Below are positions 7,496 through 15,427 of a stretch of DNA of 36,550 nucleotides, piece by piece (position 1 is the first letter of the stretch; each line of letters begins with the position of its first letter). The notes beneath the pieces were generated by a model. The model ran no database searches. It saw nothing but the letters and a program-made list of their open reading frames with translations, and was not told the DNA's origin. Both the position numbers and the translations under genes were made by a program. Origin of the DNA: an uncultured Alphaproteobacteria bacterium (lineage in GTDB: Bacteria; Pseudomonadota; Alphaproteobacteria; Bin65); assembly GCA_947259335.1 (NCBI GenBank), contig CAMYMQ010000025.1:1-36550 (forward strand), given 5' to 3'.

Positions 7496-8248
7496 TCAGG
7501 CTGCGGCCGCGCTGCGGCGATGTAACCGGTGGTCGATGGCGAGCAGGATGCCGTTGGCCGTTGCCGCGACCAGGAACAGGAACAGGGTCAGCGACATCAG
7601 CAGTTCGACATTGTTCTCGTCGATCGCCTTGATCAGCATGAAGCCCAGTCCTTCCGTCGCCGCGAACATCTCGCCGATCAGGGTGCCCAGGATCGTTGCC
7701 GCGAAACCGACCCTCAACCCGCTGACGATTTCCGGCAGCGCCGCCGGCAGCAGCACCGTGAAGATCGTCCGGCTGCGCGAAAGGTTCAGGGACCGGGAGG
7801 CCTTCACGTAGATCGGATTGATCTTCCGGATGCCGTTCAGGGTGAAGATGGCAACCGGAAAGATGCCGTGCAGGGCGCCGAACGCGACCTTGGCTGATAG
7901 GCCGAGACCGAAGACCAGCAGGATCACCGGATACAGGGTCACCTTCGGCACCGAGAACAGCGTGATCAGCATCGGGTCGGCGACATCGCCGGCCAGCCGG
8001 TTGAGCCCGAGCGCCAACCCGATCGCCAGCCCGCCAACCATCGCGATGATCAGGGCGTAGAGCAACGCCAGGGCGCTGGCCCCGGCATTGTTCCAGAAGT
8101 GGGCATCGCCCAGTTCCTTGGCGGCATATGCGAAGGTCGCGAGGGGCGACGTCAGCGCGTACTCGCCGACCAGCTCGTGACATATCTGCCAGACAACCAG
8201 CAGGCCGACGACGAGCAGGACATAGTCAATCGCGCGATGCTTCATCAT
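7496..8248 (-). CDS. ABC transporter permease, NitT/TauT type (1)
   Basis: A 250-residue inner-membrane permease of the BPD_transp_1 family, with about six membrane segments. The cytoplasmic EAA-type loop that docks the ATPase reads ASRSLNLSRSRTIFTVLLPAA. It forms the channel with the neighbouring permease. ATG 8248 overlaps the stop of the second permease gene (ATGA), giving translational coupling; a second ATG follows immediately. It is the last gene of the importer operon (binding protein, ATPase, permease, permease). Confidence 0.88.
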   Translation of the reverse strand: MMKHRAIDYVLLVVGLLVVWQICHELVGEYALTSPLATFAYAAKELGDAHFWNNAGASALALLYALIIAMVGGLAIGLALGLNRLAGDVADPMLITLFSVPKVTLYPVILLVFGLGLSAKVAFGALHGIFPVAIFTLNGIRKINPIYVKASRSLNLSRSRTIFTVLLPAALPEIVSGLRVGFAATILGTLIGEMFAATEGLGFMLIKAIDENNVELLMSLTLFLFLVAATANGILLAIDHRLHRRSAAAA

Positions 8249-8997
8249 TGCTTGGCCCACCGGCTGTGCAGCCGGTGCTCCCACATGTGCAGCGACATGG
8301 TGACGACCGTGACGGCGGTCAGCAGCAGCAGGAGGAGGCCGTACATCGTCCGGCTGTCGAAATCGTTGTAGGCATAGGCGATCCGGTGTCCGATGCCCTT
8401 GGAGGACAGGATGAACTCACCGGCGACCACGGCGATCACGGAATAGACCACCGCGAGCTTGACCCCCGTTATCAGATGCGGGGCGGCCGACGGCAGCTTT
8501 ATCAGCAGGGCGGACCGCAGCGGGTCGAGCTGGAACATCCGTGCAGACTTGAACATCACCCGCGGCACCCGGTCGAGTCCGGTCAGCGTGCTGATCAGCA
8601 TCGCGACGATGCCGAACATGGCGCCGATCAGGATCAGCGGAGTCGCGTTGATCCCGAAGATCACCACCAGCAGGGGATAGAAGACGAAGACGGGCACCGC
8701 ATAATAGGAGGCGAACAGCGGATCGAGGATGCGGCGCAGCCGTGGCAGCGCATGGACGATGACGCCGCAAACGAAGCCTGCCAACACCGACAGTGCGACC
8801 GCCGCCACGGTGTTGCGCAAGGAATAGAGCACATCCTCGGTGATGCTGCCCGCCAGCAGCATCGACCACAGCGCCTCCGCCATCTCGGTCGGCGGAATCA
8901 TGGTCAGCCGGTCGATCCAGCCGATACGGCACATGATCTCGAGCGCGCCAAAAAAGGCGATCACGATGACGAGCCGTATCCATCCCGCCTTGGACAT
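8245..8997 (-). CDS. ABC transporter permease, NitT/TauT type (2)
   Basis: A 250-residue BPD_transp_1 permease, the same length as its neighbour but clearly diverged, so the importer probably uses a permease heterodimer rather than the homodimer common in SsuC/TauC systems. The EAA-type loop reads SARMFQLDPLRSALLIKLPSA. ATG 8997 is 2 bases after the ATPase stop and gives a normal N-terminus with a membrane segment at residues 7-25. Confidence 0.87.
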   Translation of the reverse strand: MSKAGWIRLVIVIAFFGALEIMCRIGWIDRLTMIPPTEMAEALWSMLLAGSITEDVLYSLRNTVAAVALSVLAGFVCGVIVHALPRLRRILDPLFASYYAVPVFVFYPLLVVIFGINATPLILIGAMFGIVAMLISTLTGLDRVPRVMFKSARMFQLDPLRSALLIKLPSAAPHLITGVKLAVVYSVIAVVAGEFILSSKGIGHRIAYAYNDFDSRTMYGLLLLLLTAVTVVTMSLHMWEHRLHSRWAKQ

Positions 8998-8999
8998 CG

Positions 9000-9854
9000 T
9001 CAGCGCGCCTTCATCGCCTTCTGCGATTCCTCGCGAAGGAGCGACCACATGTGGGCGGTGATGGAGCCGAACCGGGCCTCGGATACGATTTCGGAGGTCC
9101 GGTCACGCGGCCAGCCGGTCTCGATGATCTCGATGAACTTGCCCGGCCGGGCCGACATGACCCCGACATGATCGGCGAGCATCGCGGCCTCGTCGAGCGA
9201 ATGGGTGATCATCATGATGGTGGCGCCCGTCTCTCGCCAGATGCGGAGCAATTCGTCGCCCATCAACAGCCGCGTCTGCTGGTCGAGCGCGCCGAAGGGT
9301 TCGTCGAGCAGGATCAGCCTGGGCTGCAGAACGAGCGTCCGGGCGATACAGACCCGCTGGCGCATACCGCCCGAAAGCTGGGCCGGGTAGGCCTGCGCGA
9401 AGTCGGAAAGACCGGTGAAGGCGAGGATCGCGTCAACCCGCTTGGCCATCTCGGCCTTATCGATCCGTTTGCGCCGCAGGCCAAAGGCGACGTTGTTCCA
9501 CACCGTCAGCCAGGGAAAGCTGGAGTCTTCCTGAAAGACGACGCCCACGCCTTCGGGCGGACGCCCCTCGATCCGCTTGCCTTCGAACATCACCGTGCCC
9601 TCGGTCGGCGACGCCAGGCCGGCGACGATGTCGAGCAAGGTCGACTTGCCGCAGCCGGAAGGGCCGATCAACGAAAAGAAGCTGCCTTGGGGCAGGTCGA
9701 GGTCGGTGGACGCCAGGGCGTGCACTTCGGGATTGTTGGCAACCGCCGGATAGATCCGGGTCACACCCTTGAGGTGAACGTGCGGGGCTTTCGCCCCGCG
9801 CGCTCCTTCTTCCAAGCTGTGTTCGGCCGCGCTGGTTTGCGACAGCACGTTCAT
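9000..9854 (-). CDS. ABC transporter ATPase, NitT/TauT type
   Basis: A 284-residue nucleotide-binding subunit. It has Walker A GPSGCGKST (K70), a Q-loop in VFQEDSSFPWLTV, the signature LSGGMRQR, Walker B LILLDEPFGALD and the H-loop MITHSLDEA. It drives import through the two permeases encoded downstream. A 25-residue N-terminal extension precedes the fold. The start is either ATG 9854 (sharing a base with the binding-protein stop, TGATG) or the GTG at 9857; both give tight coupling. Confidence 0.92.
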   Translation of the reverse strand: MNVLSQTSAAEHSLEEGARGAKAPHVHLKGVTRIYPAVANNPEVHALASTDLDLPQGSFFSLIGPSGCGKSTLLDIVAGLASPTEGTVMFEGKRIEGRPPEGVGVVFQEDSSFPWLTVWNNVAFGLRRKRIDKAEMAKRVDAILAFTGLSDFAQAYPAQLSGGMRQRVCIARTLVLQPRLILLDEPFGALDQQTRLLMGDELLRIWRETGATIMMITHSLDEAAMLADHVGVMSARPGKFIEIIETGWPRDRTSEIVSEARFGSITAHMWSLLREESQKAMKAR

Positions 9855-10855
9855 CACAGCTTCGACTGCAGGTCCTTGGGCAGGTACTGCTGGTCGACAT
9901 ACTTGCCCCAGTCGACCTCGCCCTTGACCGCGCCGATCATGTTGAGACCGCGGACCGTCGTCTCCAGGCCCTTACGGCTGAACTTGCCCGTGCCCAGATA
10001 GTTCCACTCGACGAACTTCGGCATGATCTTGGCGGCCAACTTCTTGTCGATCCGAAGATACTCCGCGTAGTAGGGCGCGGCTTCCTGGGGATGCTTGTTG
10101 ATCCAGTCCACGACCTCGCGGCGGACCTGGATCAGCTTGCGGATCGTGTCGCCGTTCTTCTCTGCGTACTTCCGCGTGGTGACGCCCACCGTCCAGGTGA
10201 CCTGAGGCACGATCGCGCCGGCGCGGAACACCGGGATGAACTTGCCTTCGGCCTTGGTAATGATCGGCTCGGCAATCACGGCCGCGTCGACGCCTCCGTT
10301 GCGCAGCAGGGTCAGACCGGCGCCAAGGCCGCCAGTCGGCACCGCCTTGACCTTGTCGAAGGGGATGCCCGACACCTCGAGCACGAGCCGGAGGGTCATC
10401 TCGGTCGCGGATTTCGGATTGGTGTAACCGATCCTCTTGCCGACGAGATCCTTGACCGACTTCCAGCCCTTGCCGGGAAGGCTCGCCCAGGTCAGATCGC
10501 CGAGATTGTCGGAGCCGGCGTAGACGACGACGAGGTCGACGCCCTTCTTGATGGCCGAGACGACCGCCGAAGTCGCGATTTCGCCGATCGGCGTCTCGCT
10601 GGCCAGCATGTTGCGGAGCGAGGTGCCCCCGCCCTTGCCGGAGATAAGCTTGGTGACGTCGACGCCCGCCTTCTTGAACATGCCGTTCTTCATGCCGATG
10701 AACCAGGGCAGGCCGGTCGCGAGGCGGCCATACTGGCTCACCGTTACCTGGACATCCGCCTTGGCGGCAGGGCTGTGCATCGTTCCCACGGCGCCGACCA
10801 TGGCGACGCCGGTAAGCCCGAGCAGGCCATTACGCAAGATTGATCGCTGCATCAT
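9854..10855 (-). CDS. ABC transporter substrate-binding protein, NMT1/SsuA-like
   Basis: A 334-residue periplasmic binding protein. A signal peptide with a basic start and a hydrophobic core ends near AAKA (about residue 33). The mature part is an NMT1/SsuA-like fold (LPWFIGMKNGMFKKAGVD, LVGKRIGYTNPKS, NGGVDAAVIAEP). The family binds sulfonates, nitrate, thiamin precursors, aromatic acids and others, so the ligand cannot be read from sequence. A strong GGAGGAG lies just before the ATG pair at 10855/10852, which sets the start. About 175 bases separate it from the upstream cupin gene, enough for its own promoter. Confidence 0.88.
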   Translation of the reverse strand: MMQRSILRNGLLGLTGVAMVGAVGTMHSPAAKADVQVTVSQYGRLATGLPWFIGMKNGMFKKAGVDVTKLISGKGGGTSLRNMLASETPIGEIATSAVVSAIKKGVDLVVVYAGSDNLGDLTWASLPGKGWKSVKDLVGKRIGYTNPKSATEMTLRLVLEVSGIPFDKVKAVPTGGLGAGLTLLRNGGVDAAVIAEPIITKAEGKFIPVFRAGAIVPQVTWTVGVTTRKYAEKNGDTIRKLIQVRREVVDWINKHPQEAAPYYAEYLRIDKKLAAKIMPKFVEWNYLGTGKFSRKGLETTVRGLNMIGAVKGEVDWGKYVDQQYLPKDLQSKL

Positions 10856-11029
10856 TTTCTCCTCCCGAGTGGTCACTGGAGGGCGACGGGAAATCCCCAA
10901 AATCGCCGAGACTTGATCCGGACATCAATCGCGCCCGTTTGTTCGAAATCTAACAATCGACGGGTCGGGACACAACCGCGCGCCCGCACCTGTCATGGAC
11001 AAACGCCGTCACCTCCCCGTGCTGGAACC

Positions 11030-11890
11030 TCAAGCGGCGAGCCGCCTTTGATCGACACCCTCAAGGGCCGGAAGCCCCAGGACAATGAACTCCGCTTCGG
11101 CTCCCGCCGTTATGGTCGCGGCGTCGCCGATGCCGGCATAGAGCGTGTCGTACTTCGACCAGTCGCCCTGGTCGCACGCGCCCTCGCCGGACAGGCTGAA
11201 GTAGATGCTGTCGCCGGCGAGCCGGTGCCTCGCCCCGGGTTCGAGGCGGATGAAACTCAAGCGGAATTGCCGTTCGGTGAACATGCCCAGCGGCCGCTCC
11301 CAAACGCCCGGCTCCGCATCCGAGGACATCCAGGCGAATGCCCCGGGCTCAATGAATACCGGCTTGCCGTACCGGGGGGCGGGATAGGTCATCTCCCGTC
11401 CGCGCATATGCTCCCACACGGCCTGGAAACCGTCGACGTTGGGCTTGCCGGGCACTCCGGGATTGCGCCGGAAGATACCGCCCTCGAATGTTCCCTGGCG
11501 GGCAAGTTCCGCGACGCCGCGGTCGCGTTCCGCATCGGACAGGTAGCCGTTGCCGCTGGCCCCGCCGAACTGAAGCACGACCGTCAGCGAGTCCTCGCTC
11601 GACGTCTGCGGGCCGTAAGGCGTTCCTTCCGGGAAATAGGCGATCGTGCCCGGCCGCATGACCCCGTCTCGCGAGAACTTGTAGCTTCCCTCGATCTGGT
11701 AGCGGATCTGATCGAAGTTGTGCTTGTGGCGTGGCGAGTAGAAGTCGGTATAGGTCCGCACCATCCGGAAAGAGAAGTTACCCGGCGTGCCGGATTCTCC
11801 CTCCAACAGCATCTTCGACGTGAAAGTGCCGACGCGATGCTGGTTGTTGCGGTCGGCGAAATCGACCCGGTCAAAATCGACGAGCTTCAT
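11030..11890 (-). CDS. Bicupin protein of unknown function, paralogue 2
   Basis: A 286-residue protein, the same length as cupin 1 at 6567-7427 and similar along its whole length (shared YSPRH-HNFDQ, PYGPQ, VVLQFGGASGNGY, VLGLP or its equivalent). It has the same HxHxxxQ and PYGPQ substitutions in place of the canonical cupin Glu and His, so these are conserved rather than random loss. It sits in the minus-strand run leuC - leuD - lyase - cupin - ABC importer. Its promoter region contains the palindrome TAGTGCACTA, shared with cupin 1. Biochemical role unknown; binding or isomerisation of a small acid is possible. Confidence 0.8.
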   Translation of the reverse strand: MKLVDFDRVDFADRNNQHRVGTFTSKMLLEGESGTPGNFSFRMVRTYTDFYSPRHKHNFDQIRYQIEGSYKFSRDGVMRPGTIAYFPEGTPYGPQTSSEDSLTVVLQFGGASGNGYLSDAERDRGVAELARQGTFEGGIFRRNPGVPGKPNVDGFQAVWEHMRGREMTYPAPRYGKPVFIEPGAFAWMSSDAEPGVWERPLGMFTERQFRLSFIRLEPGARHRLAGDSIYFSLSGEGACDQGDWSKYDTLYAGIGDAATITAGAEAEFIVLGLPALEGVDQRRLAA

Positions 11891-11922
11891 CTGCCTGCTC
11901 TCCCGTCAATTACGATACTTGA

Positions 11923-11932
11923 TAGTGCACTA
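11923..11932 (-). promoter_or_regulatory. Shared operator candidate TAGTGCACTA, upstream of cupin 2
   Basis: A perfect 10-bp palindrome centred 38 bases before the cupin 2 ATG, in an AT-rich patch (11911-11940) that stands out in a GC-rich region and probably holds the promoter core. The core AGTGCACTA recurs before cupin 1 (6488-6496). The position near -10/+1 suggests repression. Confidence 0.5.
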
Positions 11933-12004
11933 ATATTTGTACCGAATGGGCGGAGCCCTCGCAAGGCGGCAGGACACCTGCCCGCCGCCTCGGGCCCGCC
12001 GCCG

Positions 12005-12874
12005 TCATTGGCTGCCATAGCGCCGCTCCATCTCGCTATATTCCGGCAGTCCGACGACCGTCTTGATCTCGTCGAAGCCAACGGTGGGCGGGGCCAGCGA
12101 GTCGTCTTCGGCCATCAACGCCTTGAGCGCATCCTGCATGGCCCGTGTGGCCGAAAACAGGAGCGGATGATAGGTGACCAAACGAATGCCCATTTCGCGC
12201 AGCGCCGCGCGCGGGATCATCGGCGTCTTGATGCCGGGCGACAGGTTGGCCATCGTCGGCTGACGCATGGCCTGGGCGAACGCCCCCATTTCCTGCTCGG
12301 AGGTCGGCGCCTCGAGGAAGACGATGTCGGCGCCCTCCTCCTCGAAGTCGCGGCAGCGGTCGAGCGCCGCCTCGAAGCCTTCCACGGCGCGCGCGTCGGT
12401 GCGCGCGAGAATAAGAATACCGGCGTCCCGCGCGGCCTCGACCGCGGCCCGGATCTTCAGCCTGGCCTCTTCCCGGGAGATGATCTGCTTGCCGTCGAAA
12501 TGCCCGCATTTCTTGGGCGAGACCTGATCTTCGATCATCACGCAGGCGGCCCCGGCCCGGGCGTACTCGGTTACCGTCCGACGCACGTTCATGGCGTTGC
12601 CGTAGCCGGTGTCGCCGTCGGCGACGACCGGAAAGCCGGGCACGGCGCCGCAGATATTTCTGAGCTGATCGACCATCTCGGTGAAGGTGATCAGCCCGGT
12701 ATCCGGCATGCCCAGCCGGGTCGCGGCGACTGCGAACCCGCTCATGAACGACATCGGAAAGCCGGCGTCCCGGGTCAGCTTCGCCGACAGCGCATCGAAG
12801 CAGGTCGGAAAACAGACCAGTTCGGTGCCATCCAGCAACTTGCGGAGCGCGGCGGCGGATTCGATCATCGGCAT
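12005..12874 (-). CDS. C-C lyase of the isocitrate lyase / PEP mutase superfamily
   Basis: A 289-residue TIM-barrel enzyme. The metal-binding DGDTGYG (D86, D88) and the KKCGH lyase signature (residues 121-125, catalytic C123) are intact. That points to a 2-methylisocitrate-, 2,3-dimethylmalate- or oxaloacetate-type lyase rather than a phosphonate-forming mutase. Such enzymes split a 2-hydroxy or 2-keto di-acid into pyruvate (or glyoxylate) and a smaller acid. The neighbouring LeuCD-type hydro-lyase could make its substrate, as in the dimethylmaleate hydratase / dimethylmalate lyase pair of anaerobic nicotinate degradation. No methylcitrate synthase gene is nearby. The start is ATG 12874 or 12868. 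Confidence 0.82.
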   Translation of the reverse strand: MPMIESAAALRKLLDGTELVCFPTCFDALSAKLTRDAGFPMSFMSGFAVAATRLGMPDTGLITFTEMVDQLRNICGAVPGFPVVADGDTGYGNAMNVRRTVTEYARAGAACVMIEDQVSPKKCGHFDGKQIISREEARLKIRAAVEAARDAGILILARTDARAVEGFEAALDRCRDFEEEGADIVFLEAPTSEQEMGAFAQAMRQPTMANLSPGIKTPMIPRAALREMGIRLVTYHPLLFSATRAMQDALKALMAEDDSLAPPTVGFDEIKTVVGLPEYSEMERRYGSQ

Positions 12875-12902
12875 CCCGTTTGCTGATTGCTGCCGTGAAG
12901 AC

Positions 12903-13535
12903 TCATGCGTTGAACCCCGCCTGGTAAATCCACGGCCGACTGTCCCGATCCCGCGCCTGAAAGGCCGCGATCGCCTCGGCGTCCTTCAAGGTCATCCCGA
13001 TCTCGTCGAGCCCCTCGAGCAGCGCCGTCCGGCGCGCGGGATCGATATCGAACGGCCGTGTCCGCGCGTCCGGGCCGGTCACCGTGCAGGCCTCCAGATC
13101 GACCGTCATTTCGAGGCCGGCGTCGCCCCCATCCAGCTTCGCCCCGATATCGGCGACCGCATCGGCGGGCAGGCTCACGGCGAGCAACCCGTTCTTGCAG
13201 GAATTCTCATAGAAGATGTCGCTGAAGCTCGGCGCGATCACGCTTCGAATACCGAACCCGAGCAGCGCCCAGACGGCGTGTTCGCGCGAACTGCCACAGC
13301 CGAAATTGGTGCCCGCGACGAGGATCCGGGCCCCGCGGAAGGGCTCGCGGTTCAGGATGAAGTCCGGGCGATCGACCGCTCCCGCCTCGTCCTGATACCG
13401 CCAGTTGGCGAACAGCGCCTGTCCGAAATCGACGTCCGCCTTGGTCATCCAGGGAACCGGGATGATCGCATCGGTATCGATGTTGTCGACCATCATCGGC
13501 GCCGCGACCCCGGCAATGCGAGAGACCTTTTCCAT
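12903..13535 (-). CDS. leuD: LeuD-type small subunit of an aconitase-family hydro-lyase
   Basis: A 210-residue swivel-domain subunit with the family block NFGCGSSREHAVWAL and IAPSFSDIFYENSCKNGLL. It pairs with the LeuC-type subunit, whose gene ends 4 bases before this one starts. The canonical function is isomerisation of 3-isopropylmalate in leucine synthesis. However, leuB is not adjacent, and the genes on the other side are a C-C lyase, a bicupin and an importer. A catabolic hydratase acting on a methylated di-acid is therefore a serious alternative. Sequence alone does not decide between the two. Confidence 0.85.
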   Translation of the reverse strand: MEKVSRIAGVAAPMMVDNIDTDAIIPVPWMTKADVDFGQALFANWRYQDEAGAVDRPDFILNREPFRGARILVAGTNFGCGSSREHAVWALLGFGIRSVIAPSFSDIFYENSCKNGLLAVSLPADAVADIGAKLDGGDAGLEMTVDLEACTVTGPDARTRPFDIDPARRTALLEGLDEIGMTLKDAEAIAAFQARDRDSRPWIYQAGFNA

Positions 13536-13539
13536 CGGA

Positions 13540-14943
13540 TCAGTTCCCCAGCCGGCGAACGTCGGTAAAGCATCCGGCCACCGCCGCCGCCGCCACCATC
13601 GGCGGACTGGCGAGATGGGTGCGGGCGCCCGGGCCCTGCCGGCCCTCGAAGTTGCGGTTCGAGGTCGAGATGCAGCGCTCGCCCGGCCCGACCCGATCTT
13701 CGTTGACGCCGGCGCACATCGAGCAGGCCGATTCGCGCCACTCGAAGCCGGCGTCGCGGAACACCGCGTCCAGGCCTTCCGCCTCGGCCTCCCGCTTCAC
13801 CGATGTCGAGCCCGGTACGACCAGCGCGCGAACGCCCGGCGCGACCTTGCGCCCCCGGACGATGGCCGCCGCGGCGCGCAGGTCGCTCAACCGGCTGTTC
13901 GTGCAGGAACCGATGAAGGCGATGTCGATGGGAATCCCATCGAGTGGCGTGCCCGGCGTCAGGCCCATATAGGTGAGCGCGCGTTGGGCGCCGGTCCGTG
14001 CACCGGCATCGCCGAGCGCCTCGGGGTCGGGGACCCGGCCGTCGATGGGCAGCACGTCCTGGGGCGACGTTCCCCACGTCACATGGGGCGCGATTTCGGT
14101 CGCATCGATGACGACCTCGCGATCGAAGGTCGCGTCGGGATCGCTGGGCAGGGTCCGCCAATGGGCCAGCGCCCGGTCCCAAAGCTCACCCTCTGGCGCG
14201 AACCGCCTGCCCTTTATGTACTCGTAGGTGGTGTCGTCCGGAGCGACCATGCCGATGCGCGAGCCGAGCTCGATCGACATGTTGCACAGGGTCAGGCGCG
14301 CCTCGACGGGGAGGGACGCAACGGCATCGCCCGCATATTCGATCGCATGCCCAACGCCGCCCTTGGCGCCGATCCGCCCGATCAGGCAAAGGATCATATC
14401 CTTGGCGGTCACCCCCGGACCGGGGACGCCGTCGAACCGGACCCGCATCGTCCTGGGCCGGCGCAGGATCAGCGTCTGGGTCGCCAGGACATGTTCGAGT
14501 TCGCTGGTGCCGATGCCGATGGCAAGCGCGCCGATGCCGCCGACCGTGCAGGTGTGGCTGTCCCCGCAAGCCAGGGTGACACCCGGCAGCGCCACCCCCA
14601 GTTCCGGCGCGACGACATGGACGATTCCCTGAAGGGGGTCGTTCAGGCCGAAGAGGCGGATGCCCGCGCGGGCGGTATTCTCCCGCAATGCCTTGGCGAA
14701 GGGCGCACCTTCCGCATAGGTGTCGTCGCGGCGACCCGGCGCCGAAGAGATGATGTGATCGTGGGCGGCAACCGTCAGCTCGGGACAGCGAACCTCACGG
14801 CCGGCTTTGTTCAGCTTCGCGAACGCGATGTTCGATCCGAGGTCGTGGAGCACGTGTCGATCGACGTGCAGCAGCACGGTACCGTCCGAGCGCGACGCCA
14901 CGACATGCGAGTCCCAGATCTTGTCGAACAGCGTTCCGGCCAT
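13540..14943 (-). CDS. leuC: LeuC-type large subunit of an aconitase-family hydro-lyase
   Basis: A 467-residue [4Fe-4S] subunit. The three cluster Cys are C347 (GSCTNSR), C407 and C410 (CSMC). LACGDSHT and the EYAGD block are also present. Length matches LeuC. With LeuD it catalyses dehydration/hydration of a 2-hydroxy di-acid. It is the first gene of a minus-strand run leading into leuD, the lyase and possibly the cupin. A FadR-like palindrome lies 62-78 bases upstream of its ATG, unusual for a leucine-biosynthesis gene and suggestive of substrate-responsive control. Confidence 0.87.
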   Translation of the reverse strand: MAGTLFDKIWDSHVVASRSDGTVLLHVDRHVLHDLGSNIAFAKLNKAGREVRCPELTVAAHDHIISSAPGRRDDTYAEGAPFAKALRENTARAGIRLFGLNDPLQGIVHVVAPELGVALPGVTLACGDSHTCTVGGIGALAIGIGTSELEHVLATQTLILRRPRTMRVRFDGVPGPGVTAKDMILCLIGRIGAKGGVGHAIEYAGDAVASLPVEARLTLCNMSIELGSRIGMVAPDDTTYEYIKGRRFAPEGELWDRALAHWRTLPSDPDATFDREVVIDATEIAPHVTWGTSPQDVLPIDGRVPDPEALGDAGARTGAQRALTYMGLTPGTPLDGIPIDIAFIGSCTNSRLSDLRAAAAIVRGRKVAPGVRALVVPGSTSVKREAEAEGLDAVFRDAGFEWRESACSMCAGVNEDRVGPGERCISTSNRNFEGRQGPGARTHLASPPMVAAAAVAGCFTDVRRLGN

Positions 14944-15004
14944 GAGTGCGACTGCGCCTAATCCACGGAACCGTCACTTTCCCGGAATGACTCTCGTCCA
15001 GCAA

Positions 15005-15021
15005 GACAATTGTCGGACAAT
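15005..15021 (-). promoter_or_regulatory. GntR/FadR-type operator candidate before leuC
   Basis: Two overlapping palindromes share bases: GACAATTGTC (15005-15014) and ATTGTCGGACAAT (15009-15021). The second contains TTGTCGGACAA, which fits the FadR-subfamily consensus TNGTNNNACNA. It lies 62-78 bases before the leuC ATG, overlapping where a promoter would be. No GntR gene of the FadR type is in the window; the one at 29573 is HutC type. Confidence 0.5.
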
Positions 15022-15180
15022 CGCTGTAAGGGTGCCATGCGGCGGACGCACGAAGCGCCGCGGCGGCGTCCGGTGACATCATGGAGTATGACGGCAAGCC
15101 ACCAGGCGCGCGGCACCAGGCGCGGGGAACCCTGCCCGCCGGCTTCGCAGCCGTCCTGCGTGAGGGAACTGGCCAATCGC

Positions 15181-15237
15181 CGTTGGCACCGGCGCCCTGC
15201 GTTGCCCCAGGGCGGCGTCGGCGCCGGTCCGCCAACG
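15181..15237. repeat. Long intergenic hairpin between leuC and tRNA-Phe
   Basis: CGTTGGC plus ACCGGCGCC (15181-15196) pairs with GGCGCCGGT and GCCAACG (15220-15228, 15231-15237), giving 16 bp with one 2-base bulge. The loop contains a further GCCCTG/CAGGGC pair. There is no T tract on either strand, so it is not a classical terminator, although it does follow tRNA-Phe by about 40 bases on the minus strand. No gene was recognised in the 331-base gap 14944-15274; besides this hairpin it holds the operator at 15005-15021. Confidence 0.6.
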
Positions 15238-15274
15238 CGCGGACGGCAATTCCCAAACGTCTAGGAGGGGGAAA

Positions 15275-15350
15275 TGGTGCCCAGGGGCGGATTCGAACCA
15301 CCGACACCGTGATTTTCAGTCACGTGCTCTACCAACTGAGCTACCTGGGC
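15275..15350 (-). tRNA. tRNA-Phe (GAA)
   Basis: The minus strand folds into a standard 76-base cloverleaf with an encoded CCA (15275-15277). The acceptor is GCCCAGG/CCTGGGC, the D-loop AGCTCAGTTGGTAGAGC, and the anticodon stem CGTGA/TCACG with loop CTGAAAA giving anticodon GAA. The T-arm is GGTTCGAATCC. It lies 77 bases after yacG on the same strand, its usual place in Alphaproteobacteria. Confidence 0.97.
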
Positions 15351-15427
15351 AATGCACACCTGCATAGTGCGGCTGCCGCTTATAGGCAACACCGATCTGA
15401 GAGTCCACCGCCGCCCTGCGATCTCGC

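Noticed and set aside
12005-12874. Phosphoenolpyruvate mutase (phosphonate biosynthesis)
   Set aside because: The KKCGH lyase signature with its catalytic Cys is intact, and no phosphonopyruvate decarboxylase is near.
10913-12886. A very long open plus-strand frame (657 codons) across the cupin and lyase genes
   Set aside because: It is the antisense of two well-supported minus-strand genes. The translation is a low-complexity Arg/Gly/Ala-rich product of GC-biased codons with no family motifs. Similar antisense frames at 24587-26227 and 31518-33431 were rejected for the same reason.
14944-15274. Leader peptide, attenuator or T-box for leuC
   Set aside because: No Leu-rich short frame, no antiterminator/terminator pair with a T tract, and no T-box core sequence on the minus strand upstream of leuC.
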